From: Lineus longissimus
Lineage: Eukaryota > Nemertea > Pilidiophora > Heteronemertea > Lineidae
DNA length: 64,000 nucleotides
Reading direction: 5' to 3'
Assembly (NCBI RefSeq): GCF_910592395.1
Contig: NC_088325.1
Span: forward strand, 14,202,109 to 14,266,108
Part shown: positions 1-12,199 of the stretch, one piece after another
Layout of the letters: the number at the start of each line of letters is the position of its first letter
How positions within the stretch are numbered: the stretch's first letter is position 1
Translations under genes and position numbers: made by a program
The notes under the pieces: generated by a model
The model's input: only the letters and a program-made list of their open reading frames with translations
What the model was told of the DNA's origin: nothing
Databases searched by the model: none

Positions 1-97
1 CACTGTCTTGTGAGGCTGGCGTTTTCCTCCTCCCTGCTAATATATTACTTTCTGATACTCTTGTACCTGATATTTAGGTCTGGGTAAATAAATTCAT

Positions 98-134
98 TCA
101 TTCTTATATTCATTCATTCATTCATTCATTCATT
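98..134. repeat. (ATTC)n microsatellite
   Basis: Short ATTC repeats, interrupted once, follow about 95 bases of unassigned sequence. The same tetranucleotide forms the tail of the LINE 3' end near 22.8 kb, so this may be the tail of another LINE that begins outside the window. That link is inference; no reading frame is visible in the short flank. Confidence 0.8.
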
Positions 135-146
135 ATCATCCGAGTA

Positions 147-326
147 CAGGGGCGGATCCAGGGTTCTGAGAAAGGGGGTCCGCTGAACTTAGGCCACAGC
201 ATGAACACTATAGAGCATCCTTTTTAAGCCTTTCTCTCACTAGAAAAACCTCTTTTTTTCCAAGTCGGCAGAAAATTGGGGGGCGGGCAGGCCGGGGCTG
301 GCTCGGCCCCCCTAAATCCACCACTG
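147..326. mobile_element. Short non-autonomous DNA transposon (MITE), hAT-like ends
   Basis: The left end reads CAGGGGCGGATCCAGGG (147-163) and the right end, reverse-complemented, reads CAGTGGTGGATTTAGGG (310-326), matching at 13 of 17 positions. The flanks cgagta (141-146) and tgagta (327-332) differ at one base and may be a target-site duplication, though hAT elements usually make 8 bp. The 180-bp body has no coding potential. Single ends of the same kind lie at 19005-19022 and 50372-50389. The hAT assignment rests only on the CAG start and length. Confidence 0.6.
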
Positions 327-339
327 TGAGTATGTGTCG

Positions 340-3300
340 ATTATCAACAGCAGTTATCATGTGTCAGTGTTACATTCAGCCTACTCAGAGCATACCAAAT
401 GTTCAACCCATTCAGTTTGCAAGAACTGGAAGTTAACAAATTTCTAAGCAAGGAACCTTTGGTCCCCATTGGTCTTAAGAATTGTCCTAGCAAACCCTTG
501 GTTAAAGGCTCACAGCATTCGTTAAAATAAAATGACTATTCCTCACAGAACTTTACAACTTTTTATTCCGCTCATCTGAAGATTTTACCTGAAGACACTG
601 GACACTCAAAAACTATTCAGAAACAAACATCTGAAGACCTTTACATGCAAATATCAACTTCAAACTTCCCTCCTCTATCTCCCGCTGTTACATAATACTA
701 GCCTCATTACTTAGTTTCATCCTATGCTACCAGGGGGCAGATGACCTCATCATGACCCTTAGGAGTCAGTCTTTGTTCATCGTGTGGGGCAGCAGAGCTG
801 TATCCAAGTGTCAGAAAAAGCCACATTTTCAGCCTAATTTCACAGATTTTCTTAAAACAAGGCCAAGCAGATGAAGGGTAGAATGGTGTGTAAGTAAATG
901 AAGGGGTCAAAACAGCCGCTGATGATGGTTTAAAGGAGCAAAATCATGGGTTTGTTCCCATTTTGTGGCTTAGTTTTAGAGCATGGGCATCTCCAGTGTA
1001 TGGCCTACATGTGTATTGATACAGGAGTGTGGTCAGGCATGGCATGTTGAGTTTTGCATGGTGTCCACTATGATTAGGGGCTGGGGGTGGCTGAAGCGGA
1101 GTACCTGTATGCTGTACTTTGGCCACACTTGTCAGAAAGTCATCCCCACACCGCCGAGGATTTCAGATGGGCACTGTGATTTGAATCCCTCATTTAGAAC
1201 AGGTGGCGCTTCAGGGAAAAGGTTGACCATCATTTTACGGCCATGACAAAATCTTAAAATTACTTACCTCATGGTTTGAAGGGGAAGCTAGTCCGTAGTG
1301 AGATTATTAGATCACACTGGTATAATCCAAATTTGGAATCTGAAAAGAGACAAAAAAGGATAATGGTGAATAAGGGGGGAAAAAGGTCACATGTCATGGT
1401 CTTTGCAAGTTTTTTCCCAATTTTGCTCCATCTCTAAGATAGCAGTTTCGGTTATTCATTTTTTTGAACCTTTGGCATGGAGAGAGCATGACACTATAAA
1501 CATCATTTCAAGTTACTGGTAGCAATTGTGATATCAGGTGGTGGGGGGGGGGGGGGGTGACATAATGATCCAAGGCTTTGAGCGTGAAGCAAAGAATCAA
1601 TCAGCGCCATGACTGATGGATGGAGGGGTCACACTCGGAAAAAATCGTCGGCAAACCTGATCATTCCATCAGTTTTGTTAATTTTCCCTTTCTGTGGATT
1701 TAGAAAGAGGAGACGAAGGTGACAGCTTGCCCTTATTTACTCTGTTGGCTGTTTAATGTACTGGGGCCAATCCTCCAGCTGGTCTATACGCCCACAGATC
1801 AGGTGATGCATCAGAAAGACTAGACAGGGTGGGCGACAGTGCCTGACATTTGCACAGACTACATTTTCTCCTCATCCAGGCTTTCCAGGAGTAGTTTCAT
1901 CAAACATAAATTGACAATTTCACTCAACAATTCTTGCAAGGACAGACTCTGACAGACACCTGTCGATTTCCTCCCATGCATTGTAAGAATTTCATTCCAT
2001 CTCCTAATTACTCCCTGTACAAAGGGCAGCTCAACAGAACTTCCATTTTGTTGATTACTTTCTCAATAGGCAACCCTTAGTCAACTCTACATCATTGCTT
2101 CCCTGAATTCCTGTACAACATCACAAAAAGCGTAATACACCTGATACTCCCTCATGGCAGACAAAACTCTTCTCTTACGGAGGTCGCATTACAAAACACA
2201 GACAGTGAAATAACAATGCTAAGGTGACATTTCCTCCTACGCCAAGTTACTCAGGGCTAATACAGAATCTGGCTTTGATATAGCTTTAGGGTTCCGTGTA
2301 CTATTGCTACATGTTTCTATCTGCTGGCATATGCCCTTCGGCAAGGAACTTGAAAATGCCGGCAGAGATATCAGGAAGTCCGGAGGAGCGTGGTGTATAA
2401 TATAACTGTTCAAGATTAAAGATAAGTAGATTAGAGCCCTTGTGGTAGTATTCAGAAGGTCAAGATGATAAACAAGGGTAAAATTAAGGCTAAGTTCTAT
2501 TTATATTGATGTCGTACATTCTAATTTTAGCGGTTACGAGGAAAACCGGTATTCTGGTCAGACATTCTGCCCAAGAAGCCACCGACATGAAACCCATCCT
2601 TGTTGCACGAAACGCCCATGCCCAGACATCTTCCTGGAATTCATTGGTCGAGGCCATAACCATCTTCCGATGAAACATGACTCACCGCATACGACAGCGC
2701 CATCTACGATGAAGTTCAAACACTAGACGAACAGGATAAACATTATCACGTGAGTAACTATCAGAAAATGAGGTCACCGCGGCCATATTTTTGAAAGCGA
2801 GGCCAAGGTGATCGTTTCTGAATTATGTCCAGATAGTTGCGGTAATTTACGACATGAGATTTACGATCCACAAGCACTATTACCAATCCAATATGGCTGA
2901 CAGGCTCAACCTGTGTCTAGAAAAATATGCTGTAATAATTTCGCTCATCATTATCATCTAATTTTTTATGATTTATGGTTGCTAAACACAGCATTTCTGG
3001 CCCAAAAGGCATGCTCCAATTCTTTAAATCAATTTTCTCAACTTTGGCCAAAGAGCACTTTTAACCTGACAATTTTCAGTTTAATACTTTCTGCGCCGTA
3101 TATCTCGGCGCAGACATGTTTAGTTTATTAGTTTGACCCCGAACGCTCAACAGACTGCGCAGTCTGGCATGGCTAATAGCCCTGTAAACCATATCATAAA
3201 GTGTCTAGGATTCTGCCTGTCTCAATGCATATTGTTTATTCGGTGACAAAATATCTTTTTTATGCCAATTATGCTATTGAATGTGAGCCACCCTTGGGCC

Positions 3301-4900
3301 AAAGTGGACTCGTCTCGATGCCAAAGCGAATTGTGCCAGAGGAAGGACTTGCCTCTGTAACAGGTGCACCCGGGTAGAAGAAGACACACTTATATTTTAT
3401 GGTTTGTATATTGCCACGAAGTAGCGCCCCGAGAGGCTTCTGAACACCTTTTACTTGCTTATTGCATAAAACGATAGTAATCTTGCTGACATATAGCAGC
3501 CAAGCCAAGCATAAAGGTTTCACAACAGCATATTTGCAGTTCAACAGATTTCCAGGAACTGAATTTATGTTTAAAGCGAACCCTTAAATGAATGTGTTTT
3601 TTCAACGAGCTAAAAGTACATCCTCGTTCCTCAAGGAAGCTTCCTGGCGCCATTAGTTTCAGACGGGCTATTCAGATGGCGCCCCGGATGTACACTTAAA
3701 GTGCATTGGCTCATTGCCATGAGGAAGTTGATCGAACACGTCACTTGTTGGTTAGCGCATGACAACCACTTTATAACCAGCCGTTAATTGGCATCTGGCT
3801 TGTTTGATGTCAAGGCAATCTGGCGGGAATTCATATACAATTCAAAGTGTATTCTGTTCTTGATATTCTGAATCACTGCCTGGGACAGCTTTGAGGCGGT
3901 ACCATTAGAAGCTGGTCCGATCATGTTACACATCAAATGGGTGCCGAGTACATTATGTACCGGTCAGTTAATGTCCAACTTGAGTTGACACAGACTTGAA
4001 TGTGTCCCCCCACATTTGATGCACCACTTGAATTTTTAATCAACCCAACCCATGTTCACTAGAATAATCAGTAGAAGAGTGTACACTGTCCAGTATGTAC
4101 ACTGAAATATTTGACAAGAAACAGATTGTATGTTCAAGCACGCTTTTCCACGAAATTCGTTTGACCCAATGCCGGCCATAAAATATCAAGTATTGCCACT
4201 CCCATTTTTTAGGCTGGGCCAGGAGTGGACAACTGGTTGATGATATGTGGGGCGTAACATGTATAATCATAGTAAAACAACTCTCACAGAGTGACCAAGT
4301 AAGCTGATCACATAAGTGATTTGTCTTCGGTCATGAAACCCATGAGACCGCATTTTCTCTCCATCAGTCGTTGGGTCGAACCCTGGTCTGACCACCACTG
4401 TCCCACCACTGGTGGAGTAGTAGGCCTACTGCCCTGTCTACGCTGCTCCTTGATTCTGCGCACTTCCTTTCCGAGTAGCAGTTATTCGTAAGTCTTTGAG
4501 ACTTATCCTGGTCTTAACTGACCGTTATATTACTTCATGGTAAAAGCTGCAGACCATGGACTTTATCACACGAAAAAAACTTGACTTTCGTTCGAATCAC
4601 AGGACAATGAGGCCAAAGTGTTCTTTAACACTAAGTCACAACAGAGGTTTTCAATGGATATATGAGTTTAAACAAATTCAAACTCCAAAGGTTGTGAGAT
4701 GACCGAATTCTGCAGCGTTATGGGTGTAAGCGCACTTTACGATTTCTCGATGATGAATACAAAATTTGTTCATCAGCCAATAACATGTTCTTAAATCATT
4801 CTCAGGTTCATCAGACCATTGATGGAATGTTTGTGATGTTAAACATGTAGTGTCTTTTCCGTCCAGTGCGCAGCTAAGGCCCGCAACAGGAGTGTAGGGG
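340..4900. other. Stretch with no recognisable gene
   Basis: Only short open frames occur and none resembles a known family. Visible small features are a run of 15 G at 1543-1557 and a B-box-like GGGTCGAACCC near 4373, which may be a decayed tRNA-derived SINE. A short plus-strand open stretch before GTGAGT at about 2751 looks exon-like, but a stop lies close upstream and no good acceptor was found. Confidence 0.5.
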
Positions 4901-4929
4901 TCCACACCTCGCCAAACTGCGTTTATCAC

Positions 4930-5352
4930 TGAACACATTGGAGCATTCTAAAATGTGAGAACTGAAAAGACAAATCCTGCCATGATTCCAGGTTTCAGCA
5001 CCAATGTTCTCGAATAGCTCAAGTTAAAATATCATATTTAGTCAAATTTGGGAGAGTTTAAAAAAACTGATTGCGGTAAATTTGTCATACTACAGATGAA
5101 AATTTTTTCAAGTCCAAATATTTTTTTCACTTGTTTTTTTTTCTGCTCAAAATAAAGAAACATCATCAGCCCAAAAAATCTTGGCTTTGAAAATTTTCAG
5201 AATTTTGAACTTATGAATAAGTTCAACAATTTTGGGGGAAAACCTAATCATGCATGTTGTCGCCGGATTTTCAACTTCACTAACGTGACCATCCCGGTAA
5301 CACGACCATTCAACCTCGGTCCCATGAGTTGTCGTGTTACCGGGGTCCACTG
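4930..5352 (-). mobile_element. Dispersed repeat ending in a CAGTGGACC-type terminal hairpin
   Basis: On the minus strand the right edge reads CAGTGGACCCCGGTAACACG and is preceded by TA, as expected for a pogo/Tigger or Tc1-mariner relative that inserts at TA. Inside this end is a perfect 14-bp inverted repeat, CCCGGTAACACGAC at 5293-5306 and its complement at 5331-5344. The part from 4930 to 5240 is the reverse complement of sequence at about 18600-18830, so this is a dispersed family. No matching left terminal repeat was found; the left edge is approximate and the two parts could be separate elements. Confidence 0.5.
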
Positions 5353-5359
5353 TAAGTGA

Positions 5360-7780
5360 TGATGAGAAAGTGGTCACCACTCAATTGAAAACCTGGACTG
5401 AGTCAAAAAGGAATTTTCCATGGCATCTCTAGTATGAGGGGAAGAACCAGACCAAAGGGGAAAATATTTGGACTGCTGTGATGGTTGTTGTGAAAGCGGA
5501 CTCAATATCCTAAAACAATAAGGATACACCCCCACAAATAGCTTTCAGAAAGTGTCATGAACTTTTTTCTCAAATTTTATCATTATATCAGTAAACTTCT
5601 GATACAGGAATGAAGTACTTTGCAATTTCGAGTTATTTATGGGCATGATTAAGGTCATCGTGAACAAAGGATGTAGATATATTTTGTATGCAATCATCAG
5701 ATGGCATCTGCGATAAAAAATTACTTGGTATCACAGATTCAATGGTAGTTCATAGCAATGAGTTCATCAGTTTTGCTGATTTGTATTTCAAAGTGAAATT
5801 CAAAAAGAAATTCACAAATTTGAATTTTAGGAAATCTGCAAAAGAGTGTTTGCCATGATGTGTCATCTCAATGATCCTCAGCCTCTCTGATGCCAAGACT
5901 GCCTTGTGAGACCTGAAAGTATGATCAAAGACGTTGGCCTGCTGCCTGTGGGAGATGTCAAACTCCCATGGCCACACAGTTTCCAACTTCTACAACATGA
6001 AAAGCCAATGCCTGAGACAGACCTCAGGAAATATCCACTGTCAACGCAATGACTTCAGACCAGAACTCAAATGAAGTCCAACTAGGGCATTCATGGTAAG
6101 TCTAAATAAGTTGTCCCTCAGGGCCTGGTTGCTGAAGAGAACCAGGTACCAACATTGCGTTATATCCAAGACATATTCTAATTCAGCTACCAGCCATTCG
6201 GATGCCAGTTGTGGAATTTCTTTCCAGTGACCATGAAGAGCCTGAAAGGTTGTCTGAAATATATTTCCGTTGACCAGGCCAGCAAGCGGAAACGACCGAG
6301 ACATACACTTGTCAATGTCATCCACTTCCACAGCACTTCAGGTGATGAGTGGGTACATATTTTTCTACCTGAAATCATAAAACATTCATCATTCATCACA
6401 CATTCAATCTCTGCATTTAAAGTCCACACATAACTTCATTTGAATACTTTTCTCTACAGATTAAAGGTGTTGATGGAAGACTCGATATTCTTCATAAATG
6501 ATTTAAAAGGTAAAGTAAATAGATCAAAGATATTTAGGAATTTCGAAGGAAGGCGAGATTCTGAATGAAGGAAACTGAGTTACATGTAAATGTCTTTCTA
6601 ATTCTATAATATAATTGAATAAGGTAACAGAAAGAATAGCACCCTTTTTGAATTGTCACCATCAATTTCTCAACATTCCACTGACATGTCCTACATGACC
6701 CTGTGGGTACACAAACACAGCTGGCAGACAAGTGGTCTGTCTGAGTACATTGTGCGGACACGCTGTGGGAATATCGCACTTGTTGCCTGGGAGCACTTCT
6801 ATAGCTGAAATCTAATCCTATCTTGATCACCCAAGCCTATGTACCTTAACATCATGATAGACCCTAGCCTTGTACGTGTAGGGTGTGGGGGGGGGGCAAG
6901 AACAATTTGGCAACAGGGGCTAAGGTGCCGGGCTGGTACCGTCAAAGTAATGCTTCCATAGACCACACCTGACTTTGAGTGGCAAGCACGTACTATAAGA
7001 CCAGGAAATTGTAGGATTTGAGACATAAAATTTGATATTAAGGCTTTATAGTCAGAGTAAAATATCTCTGTAAAACTTTGGCACCATCGGGCCTAGACAT
7101 GTTAAGGTATTTGCACTGAGGCGCACTCGATGCTCCACATATTCAACAGCTGCCTATTGTAATAAGTGGTCTGCTGTCTGTCTGCCGATTACATGCAGCA
7201 ATATATAGGGCCTACGGGGTGCATCAAAAACAAAGCTTGCTTTTGATATCTGCATCCAGAAAAGTGGGGTTTGGGGTAGGGTTAGAGTGAGCCAACTCAG
7301 TGCCAGGCACTGTTACACTAGCAAACCCAGGGGAAGTACTTCCTGCTTTTTTGCAATTTCCTTGAACCTTCCATGAATTTAGGAAATTGTCAGAAAATCG
7401 GGGCGATCTTTATCAAGACTTCCCGATCTCACCGACACCGCTCGATGTTCAACACGCCCTGTGACAACAATACACGTGAATCCTACCGCAATGACACGTG
7501 AACCATATTTCAGACAGACCCCACAAGCCAGACAGACCAAGGACCACGTGTTGGCGCGACAATTATTTTTTTCAAACTTATACAATCTTGTTAATTTTGT
7601 GAGCATAATAGACATAAATCTCATAACAAACATTTCAATTAGCACTATAAAATATTTTTTCGTTATTTTTTATTTTTTAAAAAGAAATTACCGGTACTGT
7701 ATTAGTGATTGACAGGTGCAAGTTCGCCAAGAAACTCTAGTGGTGCAGTAACCAGAAACTATAGTGGTGCAGTAACCTGA
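5360..7780. other. Stretch with no firm gene; one possible exon at 6460-6509
   Basis: A strong acceptor-like tract ending CTCTACAG precedes 6460 and a weak donor AAAG/GTAAAG follows 6509. One frame of this 50-base piece is open. It could not be linked in phase to the gene model at 7.8 kb, whose first exon has an in-frame stop just upstream of its ATG. A 10-G run lies at 6887-6896. Confidence 0.3.
7731..7778. repeat. Two-copy short tandem repeat
   Basis: A unit of about 22-24 bases containing AGAAACTCTAGTGGTGCAG is repeated immediately, with a few substitutions. It sits just before the first exon of the candidate gene beginning at 7784. Confidence 0.75.
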
Positions 7781-7783
7781 AAT

Positions 7784-8961
7784 ATGATTAAGAAATTAAA
7801 CGAAGAAGCTAGGATGATCTCTCATGTCGGTAACAGGGTAATATTTTGAAATCTTGTTACCTACTTTGTCAAGACAAAAGTTGAATTTTGCTTTTGATTT
7901 TGATAATTCCAGACTTCTTACCAACGAGCAGAAGAAAATATATCCAATGCGATGTTCCTGATTGAAATCATTCGGATGAAGTCAGAGCAGAATGAATTGT
8001 CCTTAAAAATTGAGGGCTATCAAACCAGTGGCACAAGTTTTGACAAAACGATAGGTGAGAAAATCCATTCGAAAACCTTGCAAAATGGCGGATATCCAAG
8101 ATGGTGGAACATCTGCGTCGAAGATAAGAATGCGGGACTGTCTGACTGTGGACTCATGATAACCTCAGATAAACTTGTCAAACCACTTTCTCAGGAACGG
8201 AATTATTTGATGCACAGAAGAGGGTATATCTTATTCCTTTCTGAAATGTGTGGAAAGTATTGTCCCTCTTTCCAGGTTGAGTCTGTATGTGTCAAAGCAC
8301 ATGTCAGGGGATCTGTCTCCTCACGTCGGTATGTCTCCTAACGTCATTGGCCCACAAAACCAGACAGTCAAAAGGTGAGAGCATACGACGCAACAGGGTT
8401 TTTTTAGAGGCAGATCGATATGGTCAATAATACTTTAGAATCCTTGTGTGAAGAAGTGTTTGAAGTCTGAGGTGTTCAATTGAAAATATCGAAACTCACC
8501 ACTCGTGCCAAACCCGAAGCGAAACTCCGCCCAAATGTCGAAAAGGAGGAATGATCAGACATCTTCATAATCTAAGGGGCTACCCACATTTTGGCACGGG
8601 CATGATAATAATAATGCCATGTCTACGGATTTCCACGTTATATTATAATAACCATGACGATGCTCAAATTTGAAAAGAAATCTCAACGTTTTGTTTAATA
8701 TTGCTGCTATAAGTAGCTCCTTCCAAATGATCATTATGATGATTTCAGATAATGTCAGGATAAATAATTTAAAATATGTTAGCAAATTTTGCAGCTTTTT
8801 ACAGAAAGAGTAGCATCTGTATGTAACGATTTCATTCAACTTCTTTGCATTAAACTACACATTTCTCATCATATATTCCTCTTATTATTTCAGACGATGG
8901 CCACTGTGAACTTGGCCGCCTGAATTTGGTGTCACGACAGAGACACCAAACTTTGGAATAA
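7784..8961 (+). CDS. Candidate three-exon gene, small coiled-coil-like protein (87 aa), unknown function
   Basis: Proposed exons are 7784-7837, 7913-8054 and 8894-8961. Exon 1 starts at the first ATG after an in-frame TGA and ends AACAGG/GTAATA in phase 0. Exon 2 follows a pyrimidine-rich AATTCCAG and ends CGATAG/GTGAGA with one base left over. Exon 3 follows TTATTATTTCAG, completes an Asp codon and runs to TAA; AATAAA overlaps the stop at 8957-8962. Phases agree across both introns (75 and 839 nt) and no stop interrupts the joined frame. The product is rich in Glu, Lys, Ile and Leu around residues 1-50 (for example KKLNEEARM and MKSEQNELSLKIEG), which suggests a helix or coiled coil. No signal peptide or membrane segment is seen. 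The family is not recognised. Weak points are the mediocre first donor and the absence of transcript or homology support. Confidence 0.4.
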
Positions 8962-8969
8962 ATAGAGGG

Positions 8970-9570
8970 AATGGTCTTGAAAACATATCTGAGTTTATGA
9001 GAACATTTTGGACTTGACAATTATTCTTATGGACTGAAACAAAATAAGGAATCCTTCAGCATGTGGACTTAGAAGAATTTTCGGGAAGACTTTTGATAGC
9101 CCTCCTAATAGGCACCAGTTTCTAAGCCAAGAAGCTTTCATATGGATTCATTACTATCCAAATGAAGGGTCTGATTAGTTGAAAATCATCAAAACTGTTC
9201 AACGTGTCTTAGAATACAATGATTTTGCTTCCAAAGCACAAAGATCGGTGTTGGCATGCAATGTTCATTTTACGTCCTGAATGAAATTTGTACTCATTTT
9301 ATACCTTTTAGAACACACTTTTCAAGATTGCACGAATCCTTTCTAATAATTCATAAATGCATAAGCTGGAATGGTCATTTTGAAAAAATCCTCGAAAACT
9401 TCTCATAACCGTACCCTAGCCAGACTGCCTCATGTGCCAAGCCAGTTCGACATGGAATGAGTCAGATGCACAGATCTGGGTCAAATTAATAGTCTCGATC
9501 TACGAGCAGCCAAGCCAGACAGAGAAAAAACGTCTTATTTCAAATACTCGAACCATGGGGCTAGAGGAAA
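8970..9570. other. Downstream flank, no gene seen
   Basis: This AT-rich sequence follows the candidate terminal exon ending at 8961. It has no long frame on either strand and no clear repeat. Confidence 0.4.
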
Positions 9571-9583
9571 AACGTGATCAAAC

Positions 9584-11260
9584 ATGGCGGGAAAACTTCA
9601 GCGTCACGCAGCATGGCGGAAAACCGCCATTTTGGCGTCGAAGTTCACGAAAGCGTTGCTGCTTTTCCGCAAAATTTCACCCAAATCTGCCTTCAAAATA
9701 TCATAAAATGATTCTGATAATGTTGAGATCTATATATTTTATAAGTTTCCTACCTTAAACGTGGATATCTCCACTCATCACGCGGTATTCGCGGCATTTC
9801 CTTGCCGCATGTGCGCATGCACGCTAGGCCCCAGACACCGGTCTCCGCCATCTCGTCTACGGGGGTCTCATACGAAAACTTAATGGTGTCCTAATGCTGA
9901 TAATGAGATCTTCAAGAATCACGAACACCCTTGAATAGGGGTCAGTCTTGCTCAAACGAGTGCTGCCGGGTTTTTTTGGCAGAAATATGCGCCTATTTTT
10001 GTACAAAAGATGATCTCGTCATGTTCCTTAGACGTTCAAATCGGAGAACGGATTTCCGGAGAAAACCGGTAATTCAACATTATCATAATCAACACTTCTA
10101 TTGAAACTGTGCAAGTCTGAACAAAGAACAAAACTAGGTTGGTGTTTTGGCAGAGAATTCGGCTTTAGCGGCCATTTGGTGGCGGCCATGCCTTCGCGAG
10201 CCGTACAGACCTCTTAAGAAAATGGCGGCCACCCTCGTGTGAGTGTATGTATGTCTGGCTTGCCCAAACCGTACAGTCTGTCTGACCCAGAAATTAACAT
10301 ACCAAGTACTGTCAGACAAGTTGCACTCAACGGTAATAAAGATTAAAATACGAAAAAATAAAATCTGCATGAGAAAGGCTTGAACACAAATACAAAGAGG
10401 TTCTAAAATGTCCAAATAAAAGACCGTTATCGAATTAGGTCACTTACTTGCGATGACAAAGCAGGACTGTTAAATTTCAGTTTTGAAATTACAGAGCTTT
10501 CGCAGGTTATGCATCCTCTGTAACTCACGTGAGACTTGAAATCAAGTTGAAATGCTTCAGAAATGACTAGAGTCACTAGAGTGGTACCCCTCGAAAACAT
10601 GGCGGAGGGGCGCAAAACACACAAGGCGGCAGCATGCTATAGTATGATCTATCTACTTACTGTGTGCATAATGATCTCCTAAGACTTTCACAGATAACCT
10701 ATAAATCCTGACTGGAAGCTTACACCTAAAGCAAGAATCCTTCCACAAATTCTGAGATCGGGGTCCAAAATGCGCGTTGTGCGCAAAACATGGCGCGCAA
10801 CTCATGCGCCTTCTTGGAGAAAAGACGAAAAAGGCGCACAACGAACGTTGGTACTACGGGGTCCACTCAAACTGCATGGCGGATCACAAACATGTTGTCT
10901 GTCTACACACCACGGCACAATGCCGAGTAGTGTTAGAACGGTGACCTGATTACCCCCTGTCTGAGCGACGAGATACAATCCCTAAACAGTCTCCCACCAT
11001 ATAGAAATATCAACAGGGAGGGGAATGATAGGAAATCCGTGGTTTGTAAACACATCTCCAAACGAGGGGCGCCCTTGCACATGGTATCACGCCAGACACC
11101 TACCGTTAAACATCCAGACAGGTGACAAATTCAGAAACGGCTCATACAGCACTAACCTAGATTCCTCTCCAAATTGTTCTCACTCATCGATAGTATGACC
11201 TCCTCCCATTCTGCCTTCGAATCGTGCCATTGTCTGTCACAGTAGAGGGGAAAATGGCGG
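9584..11260. promoter_or_regulatory. Cluster of ATGGCGG (YY1-like) motifs
   Basis: ATGGCGG occurs at 9584-9590, 9613-9619, 10222-10228, 10599-10605, 10876-10882 and 11254-11260, with its complement at 9624-9630. The copy at 10219-10233 reads AAAATGGCGGCCACC, very close to the animal YY1 site and also a good start-codon context. A GCGC-rich pocket at 10771-10843 carries a 10-bp inverted repeat (CGTTGTGCGC at 10775-10784, complement at 10834-10843). Such motifs gather near animal transcription start sites, but no adjacent coding exon could be modelled convincingly, so promoter function is inference. Confidence 0.3.
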
Positions 11261-12180
11261 TGCTCTTCCTGGTGTTCATGCCTACTGTGCATAAGCAGGC
11301 TGCTGGATTGAAAGCCGGCCACGTGACTCGGTTGCATTCGAGCTGTCAGTGACATGGCAGTAGCTGAGATCAGCAGACAGTTATTGGATAGCCTTCCTTT
11401 TGACTTCTGATCCATTCGTTTTGTGACTTGATCCATTCTGCTTTCCTAGTGGATGATAGACCCTGGTGAAATTCAGCTACAGCCAAGTTGATGTCACATT
11501 CAGGTGTCATAGAGAGATGCACTGGCACATGGCATGAGCAGGCTTGAGCACAGATACACTCTCTGGATATCAATCCTTACAACTCTTAATCCAGAACTCC
11601 TTCTCCTGTGAAGATGCTCAAAGCGGATTATTGAGGCATTTAAGTTCAGGTGCTGTCACATTTAACATCACATGGGATCTAACACATGGCACATAGCGGT
11701 GACAACAGGATGAGGCAGACATTGCTTGGATTGGATACGCTTCTTTCAGCCTCTTCAACAATTCTCATGCCCTTGTGGAGACACAGTCACATCATAAGCA
11801 AAGTTTCTCATAATAGGGCCTTCTGGGGTGCCGAACTCTGGAACTGGAATTTTTGGACTTGTACTGGACAGTTTCTCATCTGCAGAATCAAACAGTTTGG
11901 CCACCTTCCTTTTTACTAATCCTTCTGCACACTTGTGGATCACAATGCTGCTTAAGCTCAGGAAGGGTCTCATGTTCTCACATTCTGGTGGGCAGTTTGA
12001 GATGCACGTTGAGATTTGAGGTTCACAGCAGTTGCTGGCATTCCTGGGGCACAGATCAGGAGATGTGTTTGGATATAGCCATCATTCTCTGCAATACACT
12101 TGAAGGGTAATCTCATCCACATTTGTCACAAGTAACAACTCGTCAAACATGACATGGATAACTGCTTTTATTATCATCAT
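11150..12180 (-). pseudogene. Possible decayed Cys/His-rich coding sequence
   Basis: On the minus strand broken frames contain Cys- and His-bearing stretches such as CPPECENM..LSLSSIVIHKC (complement of about 11905-12000) and CDKCG (about 12135). The spacing hints at zinc-finger-like units, and a KExYPI-type phrase recurs roughly every 170 bases. Every frame has stops and shifts, and exact C2H2 spacing is not kept. It may be a decayed gene, a tandem repeat or chance. Confidence 0.15.
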
Positions 12181-12199
12181 GGAAATGTAAAACAACTCA

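Noticed and set aside
2700-2750. Exon ending in DEVQTLDEQDKHYH before GTGAGT
   Set aside because: A stop lies just upstream in frame and the only acceptor-like site is poor; too short to support.
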